Shown piece after piece: positions 17,932 through 27,037 of a stretch of 64,000 nucleotides of DNA. The stretch is taken from the NCBI RefSeq assembly GCF_000737785.1, contig NZ_JPRO01000001.1:558001-622000 (forward strand), given 5' to 3'. How positions within the stretch are numbered: position 1 is the stretch's first letter; each line of letters begins with the position of its first letter. The notes under the pieces were generated by a model. It was not told the DNA's origin. It worked only from the letters and a program-made list of their open reading frames with translations, and did no database searches. This DNA is from Chryseobacterium luteum. Its GTDB lineage: Bacteria; Bacteroidota; Bacteroidia; Flavobacteriales; Weeksellaceae. Position numbers and translations under genes: made by a program.

Positions 17932-19233
17932 ATGAGTACTGCTACACACCAGATCGGCTGGAAAACCGCTGCCGCTGTCGTTGTCTCCAATATGATCGGG
18001 ACAGGGATATTTACAACTTTAGGTTTTCAGCTGTCTGATATTACCAATACCTACAGTATTTTCCTCTTATGGATTATCGGCGGAATTCTTGCTTTGTCCG
18101 GGGCATTTTGTTATGCTGAGCTGGGATCTTATTTTAAAGGAAACGGTGGAGACTATATTTATCTTAAAGAAACCTATCATCCTGTGTTTGGGTATCTGGT
18201 AAGCTGGATCTCTCTGATCATTGGATTTTCTGCACCCGTAGCTTTGGCCGCACTTGCGATGTCCAAATACCTCTCAGCGTTTAATTATATCTTCGGAAGC
18301 GGCTTTGCCATAGGATTCATTTTTCTTGTAGCGGCAGCTTTATCATTCAGCCTTAAAACATCAAGCAGATTCCATAATTTTTTCACTTTTATCAAGATTG
18401 CTTTTATCATTGTTCTTGTGATCCTTGGAATTGTCCTTTCAGCATCCGATGCGGGAAACAGCCTGAAATTTACTGACAGCTGGCAAGATGAGATCATGCT
18501 TCCGGCTTTTGCAACTTCCCTGGTTTTTGTTACCTACTCCTATACCGGCTGGAATTCCGCCTCTTATATTGCGGGAGAAATAAAGGATGTTCAGAAAAAT
18601 TTTCCCAGAGCTTTAATTGTGGGAACTGTTTTTGTGACGGTGAGTTACCTGCTCGTCAATTTTATCATGCTGAAACATGCGCCTGTAAGCCAGCTGGCCG
18701 GAAAAGAAGATGTAATGGGGGAAGCTGCGGGCCATATGTTGGGAACCGGTTTTGGAAAAATCGTCAATGTTTTTATTGCTTTACAGCTGATTGCTACTAT
18801 CAGTGGCTATTTATGGGTAGGTTCAAGGCTTACACAGGCTTTTGCGAAGGAAAACCATTTGTGGAGGTCACTTTCTGTCAACAACAAAAAAGGAATTCCG
18901 GTAAGAGCCATCTTTGCACATGCTGTAATTGCTTCAGTGATCATTTTAACGGGAAGCTTTAAAGAGATCTTTGTGTATACTGCTTTCATTCTTCAGCTAT
19001 TTGCCAGCCTTTCCATTTCAACCGTTTTCTTTCTTAAAAAAGACCGTCGGAAAATATTCAAATCCAATATGTTTTATATTTTTCCCGCAGTTTTTCTGCT
19101 GTTCAGTATGTATATCCTCTATTTTACACTCATTCATAATCCTAAAGAAAGCATTATAGGACTTGGAATTGTAGCTGTTGGACTGATCTTATATGTAATT
19201 GACAGGAAATTTTTAAAAAAACCTTCACAATAA
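17932..19233 (+). CDS. APC family amino acid permease
   Basis: Inner-membrane transporter of about 433 residues with some twelve hydrophobic segments. The first segment carries the family motif SNMIGTGIFTTLG; other typical pieces are GAFCYAELG and SYTGWNSASYIAGE. The start is set at the ATG at 17932 (MSTATHQIGWKTAA); an upstream in-frame ATG at 17890 would add a 14-residue extension that does not look conserved. It probably imports or exchanges amino acids. Substrate unknown. It stands alone between the amylase and prfA. Confidence 0.88.
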   Translation: MSTATHQIGWKTAAAVVVSNMIGTGIFTTLGFQLSDITNTYSIFLLWIIGGILALSGAFCYAELGSYFKGNGGDYIYLKETYHPVFGYLVSWISLIIGFSAPVALAALAMSKYLSAFNYIFGSGFAIGFIFLVAAALSFSLKTSSRFHNFFTFIKIAFIIVLVILGIVLSASDAGNSLKFTDSWQDEIMLPAFATSLVFVTYSYTGWNSASYIAGEIKDVQKNFPRALIVGTVFVTVSYLLVNFIMLKHAPVSQLAGKEDVMGEAAGHMLGTGFGKIVNVFIALQLIATISGYLWVGSRLTQAFAKENHLWRSLSVNNKKGIPVRAIFAHAVIASVIILTGSFKEIFVYTAFILQLFASLSISTVFFLKKDRRKIFKSNMFYIFPAVFLLFSMYILYFTLIHNPKESIIGLGIVAVGLILYVIDRKFLKKPSQ

Positions 19234-19351
19234 TCAAATCCTTAAATAAAAATATTTCCGGTGATTCAGAAAACCTTTTAAACCTTAATGCTTCAAAAAA
19301 TTAAGTGGATAGGACACGGTAAAGGAATTTTAATTTGAATTAATAAATTCT

Positions 19352-19359
19352 TATCTTTG
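19352..19359 (+). promoter_or_regulatory. -7 box of prfA
   Basis: TATCTTTG fits TAnnTTTG and lies 20 bases before the ATG. A TTTG at 19334-19337 is closer than the usual spacing. Confidence 0.5.
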
Positions 19360-19378
19360 CACTCTCAAAAATTGCATA

Positions 19379-20464
19379 ATGTCTAAATCATTAATTCCAA
19401 AACTAGAAGCTATTAAACAACGATATAATGAGGTTGCCGACCTTATTATACAGCCTGATATCATTTCAGATCAAAAAAAATATTCTTCTCTGAATAAAGA
19501 ATACAGTGATTTAGGAAAGATTGTAAAAGTTTACGACCAGTATAAAGGCGCTCTGGATGCGATTGAAGAATCTGATGAAATCATCGCCGACGGATCGGAC
19601 AGAGACCTTGTGGACCTTGCCAAAGAAGAAAAAATGGAAGCCCAGGCTAAAATTCCCGGCCTGGAAGAAGATTTAAAAGTTCTGCTGATTCCTAAAGATC
19701 CGGCCGACGACAAAAACATCATTGTAGAATTACGTGCCGGAACAGGAGGTGATGAGGCTGCTATTTTTGTAGAAGATATCTACAGAATGTACAGCATGTA
19801 CTTCAAAACAAAAGGATGGAAGCATGAAGTGACGGATTCTAATGAAGCAGCGAAAGGTTACAAAGAACTGATCATGAAGGTGGAAGGTGAAGGCGTTTAC
19901 GGAATCATGAAATTCGAATCCGGGGTTCACCGTGTACAGCGTGTTCCTGAAACAGAATCCCAGGGAAGAGTTCATACCTCTGCGATCACGGTTGCCGTAC
20001 TGCCGGAAGCCGAAGAAGTGGATTTTGAGCTGAATCCTGCAGATATCGAAATGCAGACATCCCGTTCAGGCGGAGCCGGAGGTCAGAACGTAAACAAGGT
20101 TGAAACTAAAGTTCAGCTGACGCACAAACCTTCAGGTATGGTGGTTGTTTGTCAGCAGGCCCGTTCTCAGCTGGCTAACCGTGAACTGGCAATGGAAATG
20201 CTAAGAACCAAGCTATACGATATAGAATTACAGAAAGTTCAGGGAGATATTGCGGCACAACGTAAATCAATGGTTTCTACAGGGGACCGTTCTGCCAAGA
20301 TCAAAACCTACAATTATCCTCAGGGAAGGGTAACGGACCATAGAGTCAATAAATCCATGTACAATCTGGATGCCTATATGAATGGAGATATTTCTGAAAT
20401 GATAGACGCTGTCATCATGGCGGAAAATGCAGAAAAGATGAAGGGAGAAGAAGAAAATTATTAA
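19379..20464 (+). CDS. prfA: Peptide chain release factor 1
   Basis: Terminates translation at UAA and UAG by releasing the nascent peptide. The length of 361 residues is normal for RF1. The catalytic GGQ is in the segment [15 protein letters not shown], preceded by the conserved [15 protein letters not shown] and [18 protein letters not shown]. No programmed frameshift is present, as expected for RF1. It has its own promoter and terminator. It is distinct from the PrfH homologue at 33554. Confidence 0.96.
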   Translation: MSKSLIPKLEAIKQRYNEVADLIIQPDIISDQKKYSSLNKEYSDLGKIVKVYDQYKGALDAIEESDEIIADGSDRDLVDLAKEEKMEAQAKIPGLEEDLKVLLIPKDPADDKNIIVELRAGTGGDEAAIFVEDIYRMYSMYFKTKGWKHEVTDSNEAAKGYKELIMKVEGEGVYGIMKFESGVHRVQRVPETESQGRVHTSAITVAVLPEAEEVDFELNPADIEMQTSRSGGAGGQNVNKVETKVQLTHKPSGMVVVCQQARSQLANRELAMEMLRTKLYDIELQKVQGDIAAQRKSMVSTGDRSAKIKTYNYPQGRVTDHRVNKSMYNLDAYMNGDISEMIDAVIMAENAEKMKGEEENY

Positions 20465-20485
20465 AAAAAATAAATTATAAATTAG

Positions 20486-20512
20486 GCTCTTGAATTTCAG
20501 GAGCTTTTTTTT
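20486..20512 (+). terminator. Terminator of prfA
   Basis: GCTCTTG (20486-20492) pairs with CAGGAGC (20498-20504) with one G-U pair, followed by eight T residues. Confidence 0.7.
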
Positions 20513-20561
20513 GCTTTGAATCATCGGTTTAAGGGAGTAGAAAACCAAACAAAATATAATT

Positions 20562-21236
20562 ATGAAGAATTTTAAGATCGTTATATTCATGATGCTGGCA
20601 TTATTAAGTCAAAATCTTCTGGCTCAGACAGAAGTGAAAAAACCTTCGGAAGTATTTGAAATGTACTTTGGCACCTTTGTTAAAAACGATGCAGCCATGC
20701 TTTCTAAACTGAATGATTATTTAAAACCTACTGTAGAAGGAGAGAATGCATATGAGATAGATTTTAAAACCGTTTCCAGGGACATGATGAAAGAAAGCAC
20801 AGACAACTTTTTATCCGCTTTTTCCAAACCCACGGCAGATGCCTGCAGAAAGGAGGCTGAAGAGTATTTCACAGCCATGATGGAGAATTTTAAAAACGGA
20901 AAGCTTTCCGTGAAAGACGTAAAAATTGTCCAGAATGAACATATAGAAGATCAGAAAATTGCTGAGGTTAATTATTCGGTAAGTTTCAAAGTTCCTGCAA
21001 AATTTTCTGATATTCCGTCGGGAGATATCAAAAATGTTAAGCCTGAAGATCTTAAGAAATATCTGGTTCAAAGCGTACAGGATTTTAAAAATGCAGATAA
21101 AACGGTGGAAACGGAACAAAAGTTCAGCCTCTACCAGCTTAACGAAGGCGGAAAAACATACTATTGGAACGGAAGTCCTGATGAAATTGTCTCAGGATTG
21201 ACGGATTTTTATTTTGAAAGCTTCGGATCTAAATAA
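20562..21236 (+). CDS. Exported protein of unknown function
   Basis: Protein of 224 residues with a clear signal peptide (MKNFKIVIFMMLALLSQNLLAQ), so periplasmic or outer-membrane associated. The mature part is mixed helix and strand, rich in Lys, Asp and Glu, with no Cys-lipidation site and only one Cys. It looks like a small NTF2-like or lumazine-binding-like domain in pattern, but no family was recognised with confidence. It is a single-gene unit between prfA and a prolyl oligopeptidase gene, with hairpins on both sides. Confidence 0.7.
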   Translation: MKNFKIVIFMMLALLSQNLLAQTEVKKPSEVFEMYFGTFVKNDAAMLSKLNDYLKPTVEGENAYEIDFKTVSRDMMKESTDNFLSAFSKPTADACRKEAEEYFTAMMENFKNGKLSVKDVKIVQNEHIEDQKIAEVNYSVSFKVPAKFSDIPSGDIKNVKPEDLKKYLVQSVQDFKNADKTVETEQKFSLYQLNEGGKTYYWNGSPDEIVSGLTDFYFESFGSK

Positions 21237-21258
21237 CGGTCTTTGAAAAATAGTAATA

Positions 21259-21284
21259 AAAGCTCTGGTTTCAGGGCTTTTTGT
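21259..21284 (+). terminator. Terminator of the small exported protein gene
   Basis: AAAGCTCTG (21259-21267) pairs with CAGGGCTTT (21272-21280) with one G-U pair, followed by TT. Confidence 0.6.
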
Positions 21285-21309
21285 ATTTCATATACTTTGC
21301 GTATTTTTG
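21280..21309 (+). promoter_or_regulatory. Promoter of the prolyl oligopeptidase gene
   Basis: TTTG at 21280-21283 and TATTTTTG at 21302-21309 are 18 bases apart. The -7 box covers an in-frame TTG at 21307, which argues that translation starts at the ATG at 21325 instead. Confidence 0.6.
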
Positions 21310-21324
21310 AGAAAACCCTTGATT

Positions 21325-23433
21325 ATGAATTTTAAGCCTATGTTATTAACTGCTGGAGTCCTGTTTTCAGCAACTTTTTATTCTCAAAAAATGAATTATC
21401 CCAAAGCAGTAAAAGGAAGTCAGACAGATACTTATTTCGGTAATGCTGTTGCAGACCCTTTCAGAGATCTTGAAAACGATTCTGACGCTACAAAGAAGTG
21501 GGTAGATGATGAAGTAGCCTACAGCCAGAATTATCTTTCAAAAATCCCCTTCAGAAATAAGATCAAGGATCAGTTAACGGAGATCTGGAATTATGAAAAA
21601 ATTTCAGCACCTTTCAAAGAAGGAGATTATACCTACTATTATAAAAATAATGGTCTTCAGGCGCAGTCCATCTTATACAGAACAGATAATAAGACCAAGG
21701 TAACGGAAATATTTTTGGACCCTAATAAATTTTCAGAAAAAGGAACTACCTCGCTTTCCAATCTGTCATTCAACAAAAAAGGGAACCTTGCGGCCTATTC
21801 CATTTCTGAAGGCGGAAGTGACTGGAATAAGATCATTGTCATCGATGCGATCACCAAAAAACAGATCGACGAAACGTTGGTTGATGTAAAATTCAGCGGA
21901 ATTTCCTGGCAGGGTGATGAGGGCTTCTACTACTCAAGCTATGACAAACCGAAAGAAGGAACAGTGCTTTCCGGAATGACGGATAAGCATAAAGTGTATT
22001 TTCATATATTAGGAACAAAACAGTCTGAAGATAAACTAATCTTCGGTGGCGATAAAACACCCAGAAGATATCTTGGAGCAGGCGTTTCCGAAGACCAGAG
22101 ATATCTGATTATTTCTGCTGCCAATGCAACAAACGGAAACGAATTGTATATCAAAGACTTAAAGAAAGGCGGTGATTTTGTACAGATCAATAAAGGATTT
22201 GATGTGAATGCCAGCATTGTAGATACTCAGGGAGATGATCTTTTTATCTTTACCGATAAAGATGCCCCGAATATGCGTCTTGTAAAAACCAGCATTGCCA
22301 ATCCTTCACCTGAAAACTGGAAAGACGTTATCCCACAGACAGAAAATGTTTTGGGAATATCTACAGGAGGCGGTTATTTCTTTGCCACCTATATGATTGA
22401 TGCAATTGATCAGATAAAACAATTTGACAGAACAGGAAAGCTGTTAAGAGAAATTGCACTTCCAGGAAAAGGGAACGTAGGTGGTTTCAGCGGTAAAGAA
22501 GAGGAAAAAGAACTTTATTTCTCTTTCAGCAACTATATTACACCGGGAACTACTTATAAATTTAATGCAGATTCAGGGAAATCAGAAATTTATCAGAAAC
22601 CGAAAGTGAAGTTTAATCCGGAAGATTATATTTCTGAACAGGTATTTTATACTTCAAAAGACGGGACCAAAGTTCCCATGATGATCAATTATAAAAAAGG
22701 GACAAAACTTGACGGTAAAAATCCGACGATCCTGTATTCTTATGGAGGTTTCAATATCAGCCTTCAGCCTTCATTCTCCGTAGTGAATGCCATCTGGATG
22801 GAAAACGGAGGAATTTATGCAGTGCCGAATATTCGCGGTGGTGGTGAATATGGCAAAAAATGGCACGATGCCGGCACAAAAACTCAGAAGAAAAATGTTT
22901 TTGAAGACTTCATTGCAGCAGGAGAATATCTTCAGAGTAAAGGCTATACCTCAAAAGAATACATGGCATTATCCGGAAGATCGAACGGAGGGCTGCTTGT
23001 TGGAGCAACAATGACCATGCGTCCTGATCTTGCAAAGGTAGCTTTCCCTGGCGTAGGAGTTCTGGATATGCTGAGATACAACAAATTCACGGCAGGAGCA
23101 GGCTGGTCGTACGACTATGGAACTGCGGAAGACAGCAAAGAAATGTTTGAATATCTTAAGTCCTACTCCCCGGTGCATAATGTGAAAAAAGGAACATGTT
23201 ACCCTTCCACAATGATCATTACAAGTGACCATGATGACAGGGTAGTTCCAGCGCACTCTTTCAAATTCGGGGCAGAACTCCAGGACAAGCAGAGCTGTAA
23301 AAATCCGATTTTATTAAGAATTGAGAAAAATGCAGGCCACGGAGCCGGAAGGGCAACCGATCAGGTGATCAGCGAAAATGCAGACCTTATTTCTTTTGCC
23401 CTGTATGAAATGGGAATAACGAAATTGAAATAA
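21325..23433 (+). CDS. Prolyl oligopeptidase family serine peptidase (S9A)
   Basis: Exported peptidase of 702 residues that cleaves short peptides after proline. An N-terminal signal peptide (MNFKPMLLTAGVLFSATFYSQ) leads into a seven-bladed propeller region (about residues 75-430) that filters substrates. An alpha/beta-hydrolase domain follows with Ser553 in GRSNGG, the acid in DHDDRVVP (635-642) and His672 in GHGAGR. The length is typical. The ATG at 21325 is chosen because the promoter overlaps the earlier TTG. Likely periplasmic. Confidence 0.93.
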   Translation: MNFKPMLLTAGVLFSATFYSQKMNYPKAVKGSQTDTYFGNAVADPFRDLENDSDATKKWVDDEVAYSQNYLSKIPFRNKIKDQLTEIWNYEKISAPFKEGDYTYYYKNNGLQAQSILYRTDNKTKVTEIFLDPNKFSEKGTTSLSNLSFNKKGNLAAYSISEGGSDWNKIIVIDAITKKQIDETLVDVKFSGISWQGDEGFYYSSYDKPKEGTVLSGMTDKHKVYFHILGTKQSEDKLIFGGDKTPRRYLGAGVSEDQRYLIISAANATNGNELYIKDLKKGGDFVQINKGFDVNASIVDTQGDDLFIFTDKDAPNMRLVKTSIANPSPENWKDVIPQTENVLGISTGGGYFFATYMIDAIDQIKQFDRTGKLLREIALPGKGNVGGFSGKEEEKELYFSFSNYITPGTTYKFNADSGKSEIYQKPKVKFNPEDYISEQVFYTSKDGTKVPMMINYKKGTKLDGKNPTILYSYGGFNISLQPSFSVVNAIWMENGGIYAVPNIRGGGEYGKKWHDAGTKTQKKNVFEDFIAAGEYLQSKGYTSKEYMALSGRSNGGLLVGATMTMRPDLAKVAFPGVGVLDMLRYNKFTAGAGWSYDYGTAEDSKEMFEYLKSYSPVHNVKKGTCYPSTMIITSDHDDRVVPAHSFKFGAELQDKQSCKNPILLRIEKNAGHGAGRATDQVISENADLISFALYEMGITKLK

Positions 23434-23452
23434 TATTAATGTAAATAATTTG

Positions 23453-23479
23453 TTTCGGCCGCTCTTTGAGCGGCCGAAA
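23453..23479 (+). terminator. Hairpin after the prolyl oligopeptidase gene
   Basis: TTTCGGCCGCTC (23453-23464) pairs perfectly with GAGCGGCCGAAA (23468-23479) around a 3-base loop. No T run follows immediately, so it may work as a processing or stabilising hairpin as well as a terminator. Confidence 0.7.
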
Positions 23480-23878
23480 CTATTATGTTTTTAGGTTTTT
23501 TTACCAGCTGATTTCCTTTATTTGCTTTGCATTTCTTCAATCTGCTTTTCTGTTATCTTTCCGGATCGGTTATGGTATTTTATGCTTAACAAGATCATTT
23601 TAGAGGTAGCTGTATAAGTTGTATTATAAAGATCTGATATTCAGTTTGTATTTAGAGTGGTTTATAAAGCTGCTGTGTCAAAAATCCAATTTGCCAAGAT
23701 TAAAAAAATAGAAATTCGTATTATTTCCTATGAAATGGGAATAAGCAAACACTTCATTAATGGTAAAAATAATAGCGGTTTGATTAAAATTAGCTATTAT
23801 TTTTGATTTTGTTATGTGATAAATTGTTATTTTTGCTTTGGATATTTAAAATCTATTAATTCTATCTTATAGATCATT
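23480..23878. other. Intergenic stretch before the metalloprotease gene
   Basis: About 400 AT-rich bases without a clear gene. On the minus strand there is an open stretch ending at 23518 with codons for ITEKQIEEMQSK; counted from the ATG at 23598 it is only 26 residues, and an in-frame stop lies a further 16 or so codons upstream. It could be the worn end of a lost gene. The last 50 bases hold the promoter of the next gene. Confidence 0.4.
23828..23835 (+). promoter_or_regulatory. -7 box of the metalloprotease gene
   Basis: TATTTTTG matches TAnnTTTG, 43 bases before the ATG. TTTG at 23808-23811 is 16 bases upstream and may be the -33 box. Confidence 0.5.
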
Positions 23879-26800
23879 ATGAAAAAAAGAATTTTACTAG
23901 CTTGTGCATTGACGGCCGGCGTTGCCAGCTTTAATGCACAGAGATGGGTACCTGCCTCACAAAAAACGTCTGAGATCAGAAAAGAAGTTGAAGTGCAGTA
24001 CTCTTACAAAGTGGATCTTGCATCACTTAGAAATCTTTTAAAAGACGCTGTAGAAACAGGTAAAGGGGCAAAAGCGGTTATCGTTTCCCTTCCTACTGCA
24101 GAAGGAAAAGTTGAAAAGTTTGCAGTATTCAGCGATCCGGTTGTAGAGCAATCTATGGCAGACAGATACCAATTAGGTTCATATGTAGGTGTAGGGGTTG
24201 ATGATCCTTCTAAATATGTTAGATTCAGTACTGCTCCAACAGAGATGCAGTCTATGATCATCAAAGACGGTGTATTCCAGTTCATTGAGCCTATCACTAC
24301 AGATAAGCAGACTTACGGTGTATTCTACAAAACAAAAAGAACAGCAAGTGATAATGGATTTGAATGTTCTACAGAAGAAAAAGATATTAAAGATATCAAA
24401 TTACTGGAAGCTAACGGGAAAAAAAATCTTTCTAATGTAGGAATTACCAACAGGCCTGCTATTACAAAATACAGAACCTACAGGCTGGCACTTTCAACTA
24501 CGGGAGAGTACACAAAGAAATTTGACCCTTCAGGTGGAATTGTGAATACAGTAATCCAAATGAATGCGACCATGACTCGTGTAAACGGTATTTTTGAAAA
24601 AGAATTCGGTATTAAAGCAATCATTCAGGATCTTCCGGCTATCATATTCACAAATCCTGCATCAGATCCATATACAGGAAACTTAAACCTAAATCTTCAG
24701 CAGACTTTAACATCTCAGGTAGGTAATGCAAATTACGACATGGGACACGTATTCAATGCTGCGGGAGGAAACGGTAATGCAGGTTCTATTGCATCAACAT
24801 GTGTAAACCCTGCAACGACAACTTCTTTAGCGAAAGGCTCTGCATTTACTCAGAATACCAACCCGACAGGAGATCTTTTTGACATTGATTATGTGGCGCA
24901 TGAGATGGGTCACCAGTTGGGGGCTAACCATACGTTCTCTCATGTTTCAGAAGGATCAGGAGTGAATATAGAACCGGGTGGTGGTACAACTATTATGGGA
25001 TATGCCGGGATTACCGGAGATAATGTACAGGATTTTACTGATGCTTATTTCCATTATTCTTCTATTAATCAGATATTAAATAGCCTGGATGGTAAAACCA
25101 CTTGTGGGACTTCAGAAACTATTACAACCAATACTGCCCCTGTAATTTCTTCTCTGGGTGTTTATAATATTCCTAAAGGAACTGCTTACTATTTAGAGGC
25201 ATCGGCTACAGATACCGATCCTGTTAAATATGCATGGGAACAGTATGACAGTGTTGATTCTTACAACTCAATTTCTGGAGACAGCGGATGGGGATACAAT
25301 GCACAGGGAGCTATAACAAGATCCTATTTTGGAACAACAAGCGGAAGAAGATATTTCCCAAGCCTGCCTATTGTTATGGCTGGAAAATTAACAGATAAAA
25401 CTAAATGGGAAACAGTATCTTATATTCCTAGAACACTTAAATATGCTGTTACTGTAAGAGATGAAAATGCAACAAGACCTATGCTTTCTTCTTCTGAAAC
25501 AACAGTTACTGTTGGAAATGACGGACCGTTTAAGTTTGCAGGCCTTACCGCTTCTACTGTATTGTATAATAACGCATCTAATACAATATCATGGGATGTT
25601 GCCAATACCAATACAGCACCTTACAATGTTGCCAATGTAAAAATTGAATATACTACAGATCTTGTAAACGGAGCAACATGGACAGAATTGGTTGCTTCTA
25701 CTCCAAATACAGGAAGCTATACTGCGCAAATGCCGGCTAGCTTAACTGGAGCAGTTAAACTTAAAATTTCTGCAATTGGAAATGTATTCTATGCAGTATC
25801 TCCACAGGTAAATATAGGAACAGCTCCTACTTCTACTACGGCAGCACCTACTGGCGTGGCAGCTTTAGATGCAGAGATTTTCAAAACTACAGCTAGAGTA
25901 GCTTGGAATAGTGTTCCTGGTGCTACCTATTCAATTAATTATAGAAAAGCAGGTGCAACAAACTGGTCAAATGCAACCAGTACTACAAACTCTGTGCTCC
26001 TGAATACTCTTGAAGATGAAACGAATTATGAAGTACAGGTTGCTGCTGTTGTAAATACTGTGCCGGGAACATTCTCAAATAATTATACTTTCAAGACAAA
26101 AGGATTGAAAACAGGAGTAGATTACTGTTTAATGACAACCGGAGGAAACAGTTTTGCCAGCTTTAGCTATAACAGCGGTCTTGCTCAAATGAATCTATCC
26201 AATTTAGCTTATTCAGAATTGACTTATCAGACTATTTTCAGTACTTATAAGGATTTTACCGAAGATGCAAGTAAATTGATTAATTTAACCAAAGGAACAC
26301 AATACACATTGTCTTATTTTAATGTAGGTAACGCAACGGCCACTTATAATGACAATATGGAAGTGTGGATAGATTATAATAGAAATGGTGTTTTTGAAGC
26401 TTCCGAGAAAGTAGGTTCTGTAAGTACAATTCCACCTAGTAATGGTCAATATACGGGAACACTTACATTTACCGTTCCTGCTACTGCATATTCAGGTAAT
26501 AAACTTTTAAGAATGAGAGTGGCAAACAGTTTCTTTAATAAGGCTACTGGGCCATGTGGAAGCCCGTCTGTTCCTGTAAATGGTGGAGGTGTTATTTCGC
26601 AGGGTTCATTTAAAGATTTCTCTGTAAAAATCACAAGCGGATTGGCAGTAAATGATGTAAATGGTCCGAAAACATCTGAAATTTCTATCTATCCAAACCC
26701 GGCAGATACTTTCGTGGAAGTTAAAAACCTGAAAGGAAAAGCTGATTACAGCATTTTCAGTGCAGACGGAAGATTAGTTCAACAAGGTCAGACTGATGGT

Positions 26801-26899
26801 AACAACAGAATTAATGTTGCATCATTGATCAAAGGAATGTATGTGATCACTCTTAAGGATGACAAAAACACATACAATACTAAACTTATCAAAAAATAA
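23879..26899 (+). CDS. Secreted reprolysin-like zinc metalloprotease with T9SS sorting domain
   Basis: Extracellular protease of 1006 residues. Signal peptide (to NAQ, residue 21), a propeptide-like region to about 185, then an M12B-type catalytic domain with HEMGHQLGANH at residues 341-351 and a Met-turn in TIMGYAG. Downstream are Ig-like segments, a fibronectin type III-like domain (about 660-745, ending YTFKTKG), a GEVED domain (about 790-915, with DYNRNGVFEASEKVG) and a T9SS type A sorting domain (IYPNPADTFVEV...GMYVITLKDD). It probably degrades external proteins. Single-gene unit. Confidence 0.92.
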   Translation: MKKRILLACALTAGVASFNAQRWVPASQKTSEIRKEVEVQYSYKVDLASLRNLLKDAVETGKGAKAVIVSLPTAEGKVEKFAVFSDPVVEQSMADRYQLGSYVGVGVDDPSKYVRFSTAPTEMQSMIIKDGVFQFIEPITTDKQTYGVFYKTKRTASDNGFECSTEEKDIKDIKLLEANGKKNLSNVGITNRPAITKYRTYRLALSTTGEYTKKFDPSGGIVNTVIQMNATMTRVNGIFEKEFGIKAIIQDLPAIIFTNPASDPYTGNLNLNLQQTLTSQVGNANYDMGHVFNAAGGNGNAGSIASTCVNPATTTSLAKGSAFTQNTNPTGDLFDIDYVAHEMGHQLGANHTFSHVSEGSGVNIEPGGGTTIMGYAGITGDNVQDFTDAYFHYSSINQILNSLDGKTTCGTSETITTNTAPVISSLGVYNIPKGTAYYLEASATDTDPVKYAWEQYDSVDSYNSISGDSGWGYNAQGAITRSYFGTTSGRRYFPSLPIVMAGKLTDKTKWETVSYIPRTLKYAVTVRDENATRPMLSSSETTVTVGNDGPFKFAGLTASTVLYNNASNTISWDVANTNTAPYNVANVKIEYTTDLVNGATWTELVASTPNTGSYTAQMPASLTGAVKLKISAIGNVFYAVSPQVNIGTAPTSTTAAPTGVAALDAEIFKTTARVAWNSVPGATYSINYRKAGATNWSNATSTTNSVLLNTLEDETNYEVQVAAVVNTVPGTFSNNYTFKTKGLKTGVDYCLMTTGGNSFASFSYNSGLAQMNLSNLAYSELTYQTIFSTYKDFTEDASKLINLTKGTQYTLSYFNVGNATATYNDNMEVWIDYNRNGVFEASEKVGSVSTIPPSNGQYTGTLTFTVPATAYSGNKLLRMRVANSFFNKATGPCGSPSVPVNGGGVISQGSFKDFSVKITSGLAVNDVNGPKTSEISIYPNPADTFVEVKNLKGKADYSIFSADGRLVQQGQTDGNNRINVASLIKGMYVITLKDDKNTYNTKLIKK

Positions 26900-26922
26900 T
26901 AAGTAAGTATATCAATAAACTG

Positions 26923-26951
26923 AGACCGGGCATTTGTCCGGTCTTTTTTTA
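26923..26951 (+). terminator. Terminator of the metalloprotease gene
   Basis: AGACCGG (26923-26929) pairs with CCGGTCT (26938-26944), followed by a run of T. Confidence 0.8.
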
Positions 26952-27037
26952 GCTTAAAATTCAGAAAAACTGTCTGTTAACATAAGTTTCATGTTTCGTT
27001 CAAAAAAATTAACTTTACGCAGACAAAAATTATTGGA

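Noticed and set aside
23518..23598. A 26-residue minus-strand ORF (MILLSIKYHNRSGKITEKQ...) in the 23.4-23.9 kb gap
   Set aside because: Too short to support, no promoter box upstream, and an in-frame stop lies shortly before it; noted only as a possible gene remnant.
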